A stretch of 64,000 bases of DNA. It comes from Bombardia bombarda (taxonomy: Eukaryota > Ascomycota > Sordariomycetes > Sordariales > Lasiosphaeriaceae). Each line of letters begins with the position of its first letter. Positions within the stretch are counted from its first letter, which is position 1. The stretch covers positions 124,001-188,000 of the forward strand of contig JAULSR010000002.1 in the NCBI GenBank assembly GCA_030512295.1, given 5' to 3'. Below are positions 47,133 to 59,236 of the stretch, in pieces. The notes under the pieces are model-generated. The model was not told where the DNA came from. It ran no database searches and saw only the letters and a list, made by a program, of their open reading frames with translations. The position numbers and the translations under genes were made by a program.

Positions 47133-49040
47133 ATGGCTTTTCAGCGTCGTGGAGTTGCACTGGATCATAACCAGAGTGTGCCTCCGTCCTCGAACTTTGA
47201 CACACGAGACACAGAGCTGGCCACGGTACCGACAATAATGGAGTCTCAAACAGTGCCGGCGCTGGCGCCGGTCTCCACCATCGCACCTTTCGACACAGGG
47301 CTCAACGGCGTCAATCAGGAGGCCAACATACTATTCCAGAACATCCTGTGGTGGAGCTTGGGGATAGTTGCGCTGGTGGTGCTGGGAATCAGGATAGTCG
47401 AGTTATGTTCAGCCTACGTGCGACTCATTACTTCCATGTCTCTGTCAGGAGCGAAGCAAAAGTTCTGGAAAATTCACCAATGGAGCTGGATGCCGGGCCT
47501 CAAGAGAAGACTCTTGTACGCACCTCTGTGGAAGAAACGCCACAACCGAGAGATCCGGCTTTCAGCAGCCGTGAATATCGGCACCCTGCCTTCGAGACTT
47601 CACGCCATTCTCCTACTAGGCTATCTAGCAAGCAACTTGGCCTACATGTTCATTCTTGACTGGAAAAACATCAACAAGTACTCTCTGTGTGCTGAGATCC
47701 GGGGCCGTTCGGGAACTCTTGCGCTGGTCAACATGTTGCCCCTTATTATCCTCGCCACCCGGAACAATCCTCTAATCCCAATGCTCAAGGTCAGCTTCGA
47801 CACATATAACTTGCTCCATCGGTGGATGGGTCGGGTAGTTGTCGCCGAGGTTGTCATTCATACCACCGCCTGGGCCGTTGTTCAGGTCGCTGACGGCGGA
47901 TGGGAAAGCGTGAACAGCAAAATTATGCAGGATCGATTCATCAGCTCCGGCATGATTGGCACCTTGGCAATGGTCTTTATCTTTGTGCTATCGGTCTCTC
48001 CTGTCAGGCACGCCTTCTACGAGACATTTCTCACGACCCACATCATATTCGCTCTTGTCGCTTTCGTCGGTACGTGGGTTCACTGTGTCGCTTCGGAGAT
48101 CCCCGGTGGTCTTCCTCAGTTGCCGTGGATTGTCTCTATTATGGTCCTATGGCTAGCTGAGAGGATGGCCCGCATGGTTCGCCTGGCTTACTGTAATTGG
48201 GCGGGCGGCCGTTTCACCGACGCTATCATCGAGTCCATGCCGGGCGAGACTACCCGTGTCACGCTACGCCTACCACGTTTTGTCAACGTCCAGCCTGGCC
48301 AGCATGCCTATCTCCGATTCTCGCGAATAAACCCATGGGAGAATCACCCCTTCTCCATTGCCTGGATTGAGCACACGTACGAAGATGAGATCCTGCCCAT
48401 TAGTGAGAAGGAGGCCAAGACAATCAGGAAACCTGTCGCCACGGCCGTATCATTTGTTATTGGCGCTCAGACTGGTGTCACGCGGAAGCTATATGACCAG
48501 GCCCGGAGTGCATCCAACGGCTGCATGGTGATGAGTGCCGCATTCGAAGGACCCTATGCTGGTCACCACAGTCTTGACAGCTACGGTCATGTCGTCTTGT
48601 TTGCTGGCGCGACGGGCATCACCCACCAGATTAGCTACCTCAAACATCTACTCCAGGGTTTCGCCGACGGCACAGTTGCCACACGCCGCATCGTACTCGT
48701 CTGGATCATCCGCGACTATGACGCGCTGGAGTGGGTGCGCCCCTGGATGGATGCTATCTTGCGCATGCCGCACCGCAAGGAGCTGGTGAAAATGAAGCTC
48801 TTCATCACGCGGCCCAAGAACCCAGCGCAGGTTCATTCCAGCTCGAGCACAGTGCAGATCTTCCCTGGTCGCCCCAATATCCCCATGCTTCTTACCAAGG
48901 AAGTGCAAGAACAGGTGGGCGCCATGTGCGTCACTGTGTGTGGTCCTGGTGCGCTGGCGGATGATGTGCGCGATGCTGTGCGCATGGTCCAGGACGAGGG
49001 GAACGTGGTAGACTTGGTGGAGGAATCGTTCACGTGGTAA
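47133..49040 (+). CDS. Plasma-membrane ferric/cupric reductase, FRE family
   Basis: Ferric reductases pass electrons from cytosolic NADPH through FAD and two hemes to reduce Fe3+ outside the cell for uptake. The gene is one exon of 635 residues starting at ATG 47133 (AATCATGG). After an external N terminus and a first helix (about residues 68-90), the ferric-reductase domain shows the four heme-ligand His in two pairs with 13 residues between: His229/His243 (LHRWMGR..IH) and His303/His317 (THIIF..WVH). The FAD-binding motif HPFSIAW starts at His405, the NADPH-binding GATGIT at Gly492 and the C-terminal VCGPG at 602-606. Family length is typical. It could reduce copper or siderophore-bound iron as well; the sequence does not discriminate. 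Its upstream region holds a candidate iron-regulator site. Confidence 0.93.
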   Translation: MAFQRRGVALDHNQSVPPSSNFDTRDTELATVPTIMESQTVPALAPVSTIAPFDTGLNGVNQEANILFQNILWWSLGIVALVVLGIRIVELCSAYVRLITSMSLSGAKQKFWKIHQWSWMPGLKRRLLYAPLWKKRHNREIRLSAAVNIGTLPSRLHAILLLGYLASNLAYMFILDWKNINKYSLCAEIRGRSGTLALVNMLPLIILATRNNPLIPMLKVSFDTYNLLHRWMGRVVVAEVVIHTTAWAVVQVADGGWESVNSKIMQDRFISSGMIGTLAMVFIFVLSVSPVRHAFYETFLTTHIIFALVAFVGTWVHCVASEIPGGLPQLPWIVSIMVLWLAERMARMVRLAYCNWAGGRFTDAIIESMPGETTRVTLRLPRFVNVQPGQHAYLRFSRINPWENHPFSIAWIEHTYEDEILPISEKEAKTIRKPVATAVSFVIGAQTGVTRKLYDQARSASNGCMVMSAAFEGPYAGHHSLDSYGHVVLFAGATGITHQISYLKHLLQGFADGTVATRRIVLVWIIRDYDALEWVRPWMDAILRMPHRKELVKMKLFITRPKNPAQVHSSSSTVQIFPGRPNIPMLLTKEVQEQVGAMCVTVCGPGALADDVRDAVRMVQDEGNVVDLVEESFTW

Positions 49041-51594
49041 TGGTTATGATTAGCGGCTTTGATTATTACGATAGGTACACTGGTTATCGTTTGCACTCTG
49101 ATACCACGCACAGCATTTTCCTTTTATTTTTCTATATCTTGATTTCTTTTTCTCGCCAAGTAACTTAGGTGATTGGGATACTATTCTTGCATCTTGAGAC
49201 GGGGAGCAGCATGCATCTTCTCATAGAGATTTTCAGCTTTTCCTTATGAACATTTTTTTTGGCGTTTGTGGCGTTTGACTCACTTGTGCCGGAGTTCTTG
49301 CAGCCTTGACAGAGAGATGGCACGAGCGAGGGGTTCGACAGACAGACAGGCCGAAAGACAGGCCATGTCGCATCGCAATCATTGTACATAGTCACATATG
49401 TGCCCATAATACGATAGTTAGTAAAGGGGAGTATGTGAGACCCCCTCACAAGGGATTCAGCCCTCTCCGTGTAATGAGAGCTCTTACACATAAGAAAGCG
49501 ACGTCTTGAGGAGTGTGTGGGTCAATGGTATCAAGTCATTGGCGAATAAGTACCACCTTGTTATATGATGTTCAGATAACGAATTTGAGTGAGCAGATGG
49601 TGATATACTGTTATTACTGCCTACTACCTAGAACAGCTTTTAGCTTTCGGGGTTTGTTATGACTGGTCGTCTCACCAAGATTGTTGAGGAGCTAAATACA
49701 TACTATCATGTTCCAACGTGTGTGACCATGTTATCATTCCCCAGGATTTGACATGACAGGAGATGGATATTGTATGCTGTAAGTGATGGTATGTTGCCGT
49801 CGTCGTATAGTAGGAGCAAGATATAAGTTCATATGAAGTTTCTTTTGCTCATGAAATAAAGAGCCTGACGACAAAGCCTTTGTCACATCGCATTGGCGAC
49901 ACCTACATGTCAAGACAGCAGAATTACCCCAATCATTATACGTCCTTTGTTGGAATATACACATGGCTATTACATCTTGGTGGTGACGGTGGGAATCTGA
50001 GTTAAGGTAGGTCCTTAATATTTGGGTGCGTGTTGTCCGGTAATAAGAGCCCTTGAGGTGGGTATATCCGCAGCAGCAGCCATCATTCATGCAAAACATA
50101 TGGAATGTCTCAGCCATCTGACAACGTGGAAGTCAGGAATAAAGTACTGAGTGCATTTGTTCGGGATTTCTTCCCAATTCTGGCACCATGCTATTGATGT
50201 CACCATACCGAATTGTTCCCATGCCCTCCTGGCACCTACCTGACCTATCAGTACGTGCCTGACATGTCAAGAGATTGCAGGGCCTCCAATCAACGCCTGC
50301 CTTACCCAATGTGCGAGTGGCCGGTTGGTGCTCGAAACATAACGTACCGCAGGCATGGAAGGATTAAGATGGTAGTAGTACCGCGAAGATAAAACGAGGC
50401 GAGAGTGAATAGAGAGAGAAAGAACGAGAGGGGAAGGGGGGAGGACGGGAAGCAGGCACCGGCTGGGTAGCGTATGCAGGTCCTTCCTTCATCCCATTTC
50501 CTCCATGCATGTAGGCACGCTCAGTTGGTGAGTACCTTACCCATCGTCTTCGACAGTTCTTTCTTGGAGGCAAGATAGATATCCCGCAAGTTGATAAAAT
50601 ATTGTCGAACGAGAGGGAGTATACTGGGCTCTATGTTTCAGGTGGAAGATGCCACGATCGGACTCGGAAGCAGCGTCCGAGCCATGAAGATCTACCCGTA
50701 TTCCATGGATAATAGGGGGCATTTGGACGATACCTATATTTGCTACCAGAAGTTCGGACTGTAGATGCATGGAAGGAAAGAACGATTGTATGTCGACAGC
50801 AGGGTGTGAGTGGTTCTTGCCCTCTTTGCTGTTGCTTCGCATTGGCAAAGATTGGGTTGTGCAACAACAATTGACAAGCCAATTGGCAAGTGCATCCCGC
50901 AAGTCAACCCAACCATGGAACTACCCCCACCGGGCGCTACGGGTAATGCACCCCTTGGCACCGGTCATGAATGGGGTTCGGTTTCCAGCGGCCGTTGAGC
51001 AAAAGCACCTCTTTGGTTGATGAAGGGCGCGTGAAGGGCGTCATCGGCCTTCGGCCTAGATAATGAACCATGGGGACCACCCCAGCTCTGCTCGGGTTAG
51101 GTGAATCGGATCGGATCCCATCCTTCGGCGTTGAGCGGCGGGAGGCGCCAAGGTTTCCCGGCCCTTCCACGTTTCCAAGGTAACCACACGCCCTGGAGGA
51201 CGGAGACGAGAAGGAGGGTGGGCTTGGCAGATGTAAGCGTCCAATCGCTGCAACGCGTGCCTAGAAAAGTTTGCAGGGCACGCAGGACCGGGGCAGGCAA
51301 ATGCAAACTGGGCAAGTGGGGTGACCTCGAAACCCCACCATTTTTTTTTTCTTCGATGGAGGCATGCATCTCCTCGACAGTCGACCGAGGAGCAGGTGGA
51401 AGGTACATTGGACTTCATCTTGGCCCACTTGAAAGGTAGCAAAGCAGGAGGGAAGGTAATTGGCAGGATAACCCTAGGTCTTGATCATCGCTTCCGTGCT
51501 CTCCTCGCCGCTGCCGGGAACGCGGGTAGGGTTGTCGGAGCAAAGGCGCAGGGTCGTGACTGACCCGACCCAGACTGGACTGGACTGGACTTGA

Positions 51595-51622
51595 CCTCCT
51601 CCTCCTCCTCCTCCTCCTCCTC
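51595..51622. repeat. CTC trinucleotide tract in the LEU4 promoter
   Basis: About nine copies of CTC lie directly upstream of the Gcn4-type site and about 320 bases before the LEU4 start. Polypyrimidine tracts of this sort are common near fungal transcription starts. Confidence 0.85.
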
Positions 51623-51643
51623 ACTTCTCGTCTAGGTACTTTA

Positions 51644-51650
51644 TGACTCA
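51644..51650 (+). promoter_or_regulatory. Gcn4/Cpc1 binding site (TGACTCA) upstream of LEU4
   Basis: A perfect TGACTCA, the binding site of the bZIP activator of amino-acid starvation (Gcn4 in yeast, Cpc1/CpcA in filamentous fungi), lies 290 bases upstream of the LEU4 start codon. Leucine synthesis genes are classical targets of this general control, so the position and gene fit. Binding itself is inferred. Confidence 0.65.
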
Positions 51651-51939
51651 GGATTTCTTTTCTCGCGTCACCAATTTCCTTTAACGATTGCCTGCTTCTA
51701 CACCAACCTTCCCATATATGTATTAATACGAGCCAGCTCTTTCCCGTGCATGCTCGAGTGATAACCTCAGTTGTCTATTCCCTGCCATTGACCATTTCTC
51801 GACCTGCATCCCACTAAAAGAGTCTTGACCCCTCATTTCGTCCTCTCTCCCTAAACAGGACCCTTAAAACCTAGGGTTTCCCAACCTCCATCCTATTTCG
51901 CCACTTGTATTCTTTCGATTTCCGCCATCCGACCACAAG

Positions 51940-54050
51940 ATGCCTATGTGAGTCAAACAACCTCCCAAGACACAGGCTATGCGCCGACGCCCTCAGTACA
52001 GTACCACGAGGCACAAGAGCTAACCCACCGCTGTCACAGGCTCAAGGATCCCTCCACAAAGTACAAGAGGTTCCCTCCTATCAACCTTCCGAACCGCCAA
52101 TGGCCAGACAAGACAATTGACAAGGCCCCGCGATGGCTGGCGACGGATCTGCGAGATGGAAACCAGAGCTTGGTTGACCCAATGGTGCGTCTTTCTTGGC
52201 AGATCTCCAGTTTGGCTGCTATCATGGGCTTGCTATCTACAACATTGTGGTGGGCTAACATCTTATGTCTCTCCAGAATGGCGACCAGAAATGGCGCTAC
52301 TTCCAGATGCTGTGTGAGCTCGGCTACAAGGAGATTGAAGTGTCCTTCCCATCCGCGTCCCAAACCGACTTCGATTTCACGAGACGCCTGATCGAGACGC
52401 CTGGGGCCATACCTGATGACGTATGGCTGCAAGTTCTGTCGCCCTGCAGAGAGGACCTCATTCGTCGCACTGTCGAGTCGCTAAAGGGGGCCAAGAAGGC
52501 CATTGTTCATATATACCTTGCCACCAGCGAGTGCTTCCGCCGTATTGTTTTTGGTTTCACTGAAGACGAGAGCGTCGCCTTGGCGAGCAAGTGCGCTGCC
52601 CTGGTCAAGTCGCTGACCAAGGACGACCCTTCACAGGCGGGCACCGAGTGGGCTTTTGAGTTCAGCCCCGAGACCTTCTCAGACTCAAGTCCCGAGTTTG
52701 TCGTGAGGATTTGCGACGCAGTTAAGGCAGCATGGGGGCCTACGGTGGAGAACCCTATCATCTTCAACCTGCCTGCCACAGTGGAGATGTCAACCCCTAA
52801 TGTTTATGCCGACCAAATCGAATACTTCTGCCGCAACATCACCGAGCGCGAGAAGATCTGCGTGTCTCTGCACCCCCACAACGATCGTGGATGTGCGGTA
52901 GCAGCTGCTGAGCTGGCAGTAATGGCCGGAGCTGACAGAGTTGAGGGATGTCTTTTCGGCAACGGAGAGCGGACTGGCAATGTTGACCTGGTCACCCTTG
53001 CTCTGAATCTTTATACCCAGGGTATCTCGCCCAAGATCGACTTTTCAGACCTGGCTAAAGTCATCAAGCTTGTGGAGGAATGCAACAAGATCGAAATTCA
53101 TCCCCGCGCGCCATATGGCGGTTCCTTGGTTGTGTGTGCGTTTAGCGGCTCACATCAAGACGCGATCAAGAAGGGCTTCCAGGCTCGCGAGAAGACAGCG
53201 AAGTCCTCGGACGATTATTGGCAGGTCCCTTACCTCCCACTTGACCCTAAGGATATCGGTCGGGATTACCAAGCCGTCATCCGCGTCAACTCGCAGAGCG
53301 GAAAGGGCGGTGCCGCCTGGATCATTCAACAACATCTGCACTTGGATATGCCGCGTGGCCTCCAAGTCGCGTTCTCCAAGGTTGTTCAGAGAATCGCAGA
53401 CGAAAGGGGACGCGAGCTCCTCCCTACCGAAATTACAGAACTGTTTCAAGAGACATACTTCCTCAGCAAGAATCCCCGTTTCAGCATCGTTGACTATTCT
53501 ATTACACCTGATCGGTCCAGCTCGCCAGCCCCTCCTGTTCCTGGAAAGACACAGGACACAATGAACCTCATGAGAGTATTCGACGGCGTGGTTGCCATCG
53601 ACGGGCAAGAGCACAAGCTCAGGGGGCGGGGCAATGGTCCAATTTCCAGCTTGGCCAACGCGCTGCGAACCGTGGGCGTGGACCTTGACGTCCAGGACTA
53701 CAAGGAGCATGCCGTTGGCCGAGGTCGCGAGGTCAAAGCTGCTACTTACATTGAGTGCACGGCAGCAGGAACCGAGGATAAGGTTTGGGGTGTGGGTCTC
53801 CACGGGGACGTTGTCCAGAGCTCCATGATTGCTCTCTTAAGCGCCGCCAGCAACGTGAGTCATTCCCAACCGTTTCCTCAGCTTTATGAAACTGTGGTAC
53901 TGACAAGTTTCGCCACACTAGTTTGTCTTGAGCCGCCAAGGATCTCCCGTTGTCACAGGATCTGCTCTTGAGTCCTCTCCCAGCCAACATCTAGACCTCA
54001 ACGGGGCAACTCTATCGGTGCCGACAAATGGAACAACCGGAACAGCATAA
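51940..54050 (+). CDS. LEU4: 2-isopropylmalate synthase (first step of leucine synthesis)
   Basis: The enzyme condenses acetyl-CoA with 2-ketoisovalerate to 2-isopropylmalate, committing carbon to leucine; fungal forms are mainly mitochondrial and inhibited by leucine. Exons are 51940-51947 (eight bases, ATGCCTAT), 52040-52184, 52277-53854 and 53922-54050, for 619 residues. The split codon AT|G gives MPMLKDPSTKY, the normal fungal start. The TIM-barrel catalytic domain shows LRDGNQ (Arg41, Asp42), HPHNDRG with metal ligands His250 and His252, and GCLFGNGERTGN. The LeuA dimer or leucine-sensing domain occupies about residues 450-590 (GRGNGPISSLANALR, VQSSMIALLSAAS). Donors and acceptors are canonical (GTGAGT..CACAG, GTGCGT..TCCAG, GTGAGT..ACTAG). 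A TGACTCA site upstream fits general amino-acid control. No strong presequence is visible with this start. Confidence 0.96.
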
Positions 54051-56096
54051 ACGGCTGTCGTATCCTTTGCTTTCTGCTATCCAAACGAAGGCGGTTCAGA
54101 TTTGATTTCATAGGCCGCAGCTGGCTTTGGGCCACAGTACGGTGTTGGGGAGAAAAACAAAAGTCGTTCCTTGAGAATTGCACACTCGGCTTGCGAGGTC
54201 TGGTATATTTTTGCGGGCCTGGTTCATAGAAAGGAGTTAAGTACATACAGTAGTATTCTGATATGAGCTATCAAGAGATGAAGGTTGGGTGTCTCATGTC
54301 TATTATTCTGGAAAGAAACCAAAGACCCGGGTAGTGCCGGTCTCCAAGTAGGGAGGTAGCTTGATAGAAGCTCGGGTACACGAGAATATGGAACTTGCCG
54401 ACTATATGACCACCCTTGTGCGAATATGACATGTTCAGGGCGCGGTTAGCTTCCATTTCGACGTTTCAGTTGCACAACAGTCGGGGGAACGGTGAAGAAG
54501 CAAGTTGGGACAAACATGACTCTGGAGCATTGGTAGTTTGAGGGTGAGTTGTGTGCACCTGCAATTGGCTAAGACGCATGTGATGCATGGATGAGCAAGG
54601 ACTGGAACGGCAAGATTGGTTGGGTCCGTGTATTAATTACCTTACCTATGTAAATGTAGATATTTGTATCCGTGCCTTTAAGGTAGCCGAAGAGAGTGAC
54701 ACATGGCGCAGAGCAGGACAGCCAGGGCAAGGCTTGCAGAGGACCGGCTCTGTGGGTACGGGGTGCGTGTCACACATATATGGCCTGGAACAAAGCAAAG
54801 AAACGTCGATGACGAAAATGGTGGTAGCGCAATGAGTTCTAGGCTGACAAGAGATAATTGCGCTGATCCCGTGACGTAGCGTGGTCTTTCCTTTTTGCTA
54901 TAACCAGGCCCCCTGAATGGTTAAGGTAAGGTGATGAAAGCGTAAGGTAGGTACATACCTACGGAACAGGTAAGTTTGTACTCCAGCCAGCCCCGATTTT
55001 TTATTATATTTTACGTTACCTATTTCGGGCCTTGCAGATTGGCAGGGCGGCCCTAGTGTAGCAGCTAGGCAGAGAGGGGGACGGGCAAGTCCCCTGAGGC
55101 GCGCCTCTAGCTTGTTGACACTGTGTCCACGCAAAAAATAGGGAGGGGCCTCGGCGCCCTTTAGACTGCAGGGCTTAATTACACAGTGTACGAAATGGGG
55201 TTTGGAACAGGAAAGAACATGCAGTTTGTCCCTCTCCTCGTCTTTCCCTCCGATAGCTGCCCGCAGCCCACAGCCCACAGCCCGCAGCCCGCAGCCCGCA
55301 GCCCGCCTGGATTGATTGACTGCCCTGCTTGACTGACTACTGGAAAGCGAATAGGCATATGCCTATTCTACCTTTGCATCATCCTCTGCATCTAAAAAGA
55401 AGACCCCATTGTCTCCTGTTTGTTTCGACATACCTACCTAGGCTGCTTTTTGCAGAACACCTACCCTACCTACGAAGTATTGCTGGTGATTGATTCTTTT
55501 AGTGGTACTTCGCAGTGCTGGTTGGCTACCTGCCAACTTTGCCCGCAAGATTTCTTCTAGGCGCTCCATACCCTTCTCCACACTCATTTCCAGGGCCCTT
55601 CGGTTGTGTTCAGTAAGGCAAACGTACCCCTCTAGTTGCAGCGGGCAGTATTGGCGGGCATCCACCAGGCTAGGAGCACCTGTGATTGTTGACAAAAAAA
55701 TTGAAAACCCAGACCCCGGGGCCCGCACTTGACCTTCGACTCGCTTTACCTAGCACGCGGCCTGGATTCTGGATTCTTCTCTTTCCTGGCGAACTGCGAT
55801 TGCAACCTTCTTCTTCAGGGCCCCCGTCAATTTTAGAAAAGCCATTTTCGCCGCTTTGTGATTTGCTTCCATTCTTCGAGCCAGAAATCCAAAGCCGCGC
55901 CTAGTGTCCGATAAGCCCGTCCGCCGTGGATCCTCGATTCTCCATTCTCCCCGCTTGTTCCACGCAAAACTTTAGTTGCACGAGAACCAACTTCTACCTG
56001 TCAAATTCCCTCCTCCTTCCTGCTGCCACAACCCCTACTCACCCTGGAGGACCGTCATATCTTTTCTTTTCGAATTTGGCAACCCGAACCGCAATC
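54051..56096. other. Intergenic, upstream of importin beta
   Basis: About 2 kb without a supportable gene. It contains a GGTAGGTACATACCTACGG-like palindrome near 54945-54964 and a heptamer tandem repeat (55260-55307). The last 200 bases are pyrimidine-rich and probably the leader of KAP95. Confidence 0.55.
55260..55307. repeat. Heptamer tandem repeat (CCCGCAG/CCCACAG)
   Basis: About seven head-to-tail copies of a 7-base unit, with two copies carrying A for G. It lies in non-coding DNA upstream of KAP95. Variable copy number between strains would be expected. Confidence 0.85.
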
Positions 56097-59000
56097 ATGG
56101 AAGGCTCTCCGGACATCAACACTGTCCTCACCAACTCGCTGAGCCCTGGTCAGTAGCACGCAACGCACACACACACGCACCGCATTCCCTTCTTCTTTCT
56201 TCCCCTTCTGACTCCGAGGCCAAGGCCGCCGCCCGCTGCCTGCTGCCCGCATCGCGTCGACCCGCCTCCAACCGTGACGTCCATGCTGACTGCTGCCTCC
56301 ATCCAGACGCGACTCTGCGAAATGCTGCCGAACAGCAACTCATCCAAGCTGCCGAGACAAACTTTGTAAGTCTGCTCATTTACTCTTGCCCCTCAACGAT
56401 GGCTTCTGCTAGCCTGGTCGTGCTGACCCGCCTCTCCTAACCCCAGTCACAATACCTCGTGACTCTTGTCACAGAGTTGGCAAATGAGAGTGCCGAAGGC
56501 CACATCCGAGCCGCCGCTGGTCTCGCCCTCAAGAACGCATTCACCGCTCGCGAGTTCTCCAGACAAGCCGCACTACAGGCCAAATGGCTCAACCAGATCG
56601 ACCAGGAGTCCAAGACACGTGTGAAGGCGCTCACGCTGGAGACGCTCTCGTCCGCAAACGCACAGGCTGGCCAGGCGACGGCTCAGGTCATCGCCTCTAT
56701 CGCTACCATCGAGCTGCCCCGAAACCAATGGCCGGACCTGATGACGTCGCTGGTTAGAAATGTTAGCGACGGAACCCCACACCAGAAGCAGGCTTCCTTG
56801 ACGGCAATCGGCTTTATTTGCGAGAGCCAAGATCAGGATCTTAGAAACAGCCTGGTGACCCACTCCAACGCGATCTTGACGGCCGTCGTCCAGGGTGCTC
56901 GGAAAGAAGAGACTAACGGCGAGGTGCGCCTTGCCGCCATCACTGCGCTCGGCGACTCTCTTGAGTTTGTTGGAAACAACTTTAAGCATGAGGGCGAGCG
57001 CAACTATATTATGCAGGTTATCTGCGAGGCTACCCAGGCAGATGACTCCCGGATACAGCAGGGCGCCTTCGGTTGCCTCAACCGGATTATGGCCCTCTAC
57101 TACGAGAATATGCGCTTTTACATGGAGAAGGCCCTGTTCGGTCTCACTATCTTGGGCATGAAGAGCGAGGACGAGGATGTTGCCAAGCTCGCAGTCGAGT
57201 TCTGGAGCACCGTGTGCGAGGAGGAAATTGCCATCGAGGACGATAATGCCCAGGTTTGTTTTTACCCCTACTATGACTGCCCCTGTGAGTGGTTCTAATA
57301 CGGTGTTATAGGTCGAGAGCTCTGAGCAGATGCGCCCCTTCTACAACTTCAGCCGCGTCGCAACAAATGAGGTTGTCCCCGTCCTTCTTACTCTTCTCAC
57401 CAAGCAGGACGAGGATGCAACAGACGATGAGTATAACATTTCGCGCGCATCGTACCAGTGTCTCCAGCTCTACGCTCAAACCGTCGGGGCCGCCATCATC
57501 CCCCCCGTTATCCACTTTGTCGAGGCCAACCTGCGTTCCGAGGATTGGCATAACCGCGACGCTGCGGTTTCCGCGTTTGGCGCCATCATGGATGGACCTG
57601 ATGAGAAGGTGTTGGAGCCCATCGTCAAGTCTGGCATGACACCATTGATCAACATGATGGATGACCCATCCGTTCACGTCAAGGACTCGACCGCTTATGC
57701 TCTTGGCCGCATTACTGAGTCCTGCTCGGAGGCCATTGACTCTACCCAGCATTTGGACCCCCTTGTCCGCTCTCTCTTTACTGGGTTGATGAGCAACCCC
57801 AAGATGGCTGCTTCTTGCTGCTGGGCTTTGATGAACCTTGCCGAGCGATTTGCTGGTGAACCAGGAGCTGCCCAGAACCCCCTGACGCCGCATTTCAACC
57901 AGAGCGTCACCAACCTGTTGACTGTAACCGGAAGAATGGATTGCGAGGCTGCCGTCCGAACTGCCGCATACGAGGTTCTCAACGTGTTTGTGCAGAGCTC
58001 CGCCAATGAGAGCCTTACTGCCGTTGCGTCTCTCTCTAGTGTTATCATTCAGCGTCTGGAGGAGACACTGCCTATGCAGAGCCAGGTTGTCAGCGTCGAG
58101 GACAAGATCACGTTGGAGGACATGCAGACTAGTCTCTGCACTGTCCTGCAGGCCATCATCCAGCGATTGGACAAGGAGATTGCGCCCCAGGGTGACCGGA
58201 TCATGCAGGTTCTTCTGCAGATTCTGGCCACTGTCGGCGGCAAGTCTAGCGTTCCCGAGGCCGCCTTCGCAACTATCAGCGGCCTGTCTAATGCAATGGA
58301 AGAGGAGTTTGTCAAGTATATGGATGCCTTCTCTCCATTCCTCTACAACGCGCTGGCCAACCAGGAGGAGCCGAGTCTCTGCTCGATGGCTATTGGCCTT
58401 GTCAGCGACATTACTCGCTCCATGGGAGAGCGCAGCCAGCCGTACTGCGATAACTTCATGAACTATCTCCTTAACAACCTGAGGGTACGTGCCAATACCT
58501 TCCACCAACTCTGATCTGTCACTTGCTCTTTTCCCCCTTCTACATGATTTGGTTTTCTGACATATATCTTCTTCTAGAGCACCGCGCTTGCCAACCAGTT
58601 CAAGCCTGCTATCCTCCAGTGCTTTGGTGATATTGCCGGTGCCATTGGTGGCCACTTTGAGACATACCTTTCTGTTGTCGCCCAAGTACTTCAGCAGGCA
58701 GCCACCGTCTCCGCCTCCGCCGAGGGCTCTTACGAGATGTTTGACTACGTCGTTTCCCTTAGAGAGGGTATCATGGATGCCTGGGGCGGCATTATCGGCG
58801 CCATGAAGTCGAGTGGCAAGAGTATGTGACCCACGTCCTTGACATTATACTTTGTGGGCTTGAACTAACACAGCCGTTACAGCTCAAGTTCTGCAGCCTT
58901 ATGTGGCGTCCATCTTCCAGCTGCTCAATGGCATCTCCACTGATGTCAACCGCAGCGAGGCCTTGATGCGGGCCTCTATGGGTGTTATCGGGTATGAACC

Positions 59001-59236
59001 TTTCATCTTGCTATCATGTCTGAATTTTAGCTAACACTTCTTCCAGTGATCTTGCCGATGCCTATCCCAACGGCGAGCTTGTCGATGCATTCAGACAAGA
59101 TTGGCTCACGGCCCTGATCAAGGAGACTCGGGTGAACCGCGAGTTCTCTTGCCGTACCATTGAGACGGCTCGCTGGGCACGAGAGCAGGTCAAGCGCCAG
59201 ATTGGCGGCACTCAGAATGTCATGCTACAGACCTGA
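56097..59236 (+). CDS. KAP95: Importin subunit beta-1 (karyopherin Kap95)
   Basis: Kap95 carries importin-alpha and its nuclear-localisation cargo through the nuclear pore and releases it on binding Ran-GTP. Seven exons, 56097-56148, 56307-56365, 56447-57253, 57312-58484, 58578-58821, 58883-58991 and 59047-59236, give 877 residues (yeast Kap95 has 861). The whole protein is an array of HEAT repeats. Recognisable parts are the N-terminal DATLRNAAEQQLIQAAETNF, AAGLALKNAFTAREF in the Ran-binding importin-beta N domain, the acidic loop SEDEDVAKLAVEFWSTVCEE, DDEYNISRASYQCLQLYAQT, and MMDDPSVHVKDSTAYALGRI. The C terminus ends REQVKRQIGG, as in relatives. All splice phases check. The gene is presumably essential; nothing unusual is seen. 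Confidence 0.96.

Larger units (their letters stand above)
49041..51939. other. Intergenic, upstream of LEU4
   Basis: About 2.9 kb between two plus-strand genes. The distal part has no visible gene. The last 350 bases form the LEU4 promoter and leader, with a CTC tract (51595-51622), a Gcn4-type site (51644-51650) and a pyrimidine-rich leader before the start codon. Confidence 0.55.

Noticed and set aside
57306..58685. 459-codon frame on the minus strand inside KAP95
   Set aside because: It is fully antisense to conserved exons of importin beta, has no recognisable domain, and such mirror frames are expected in GC-rich coding sequence.
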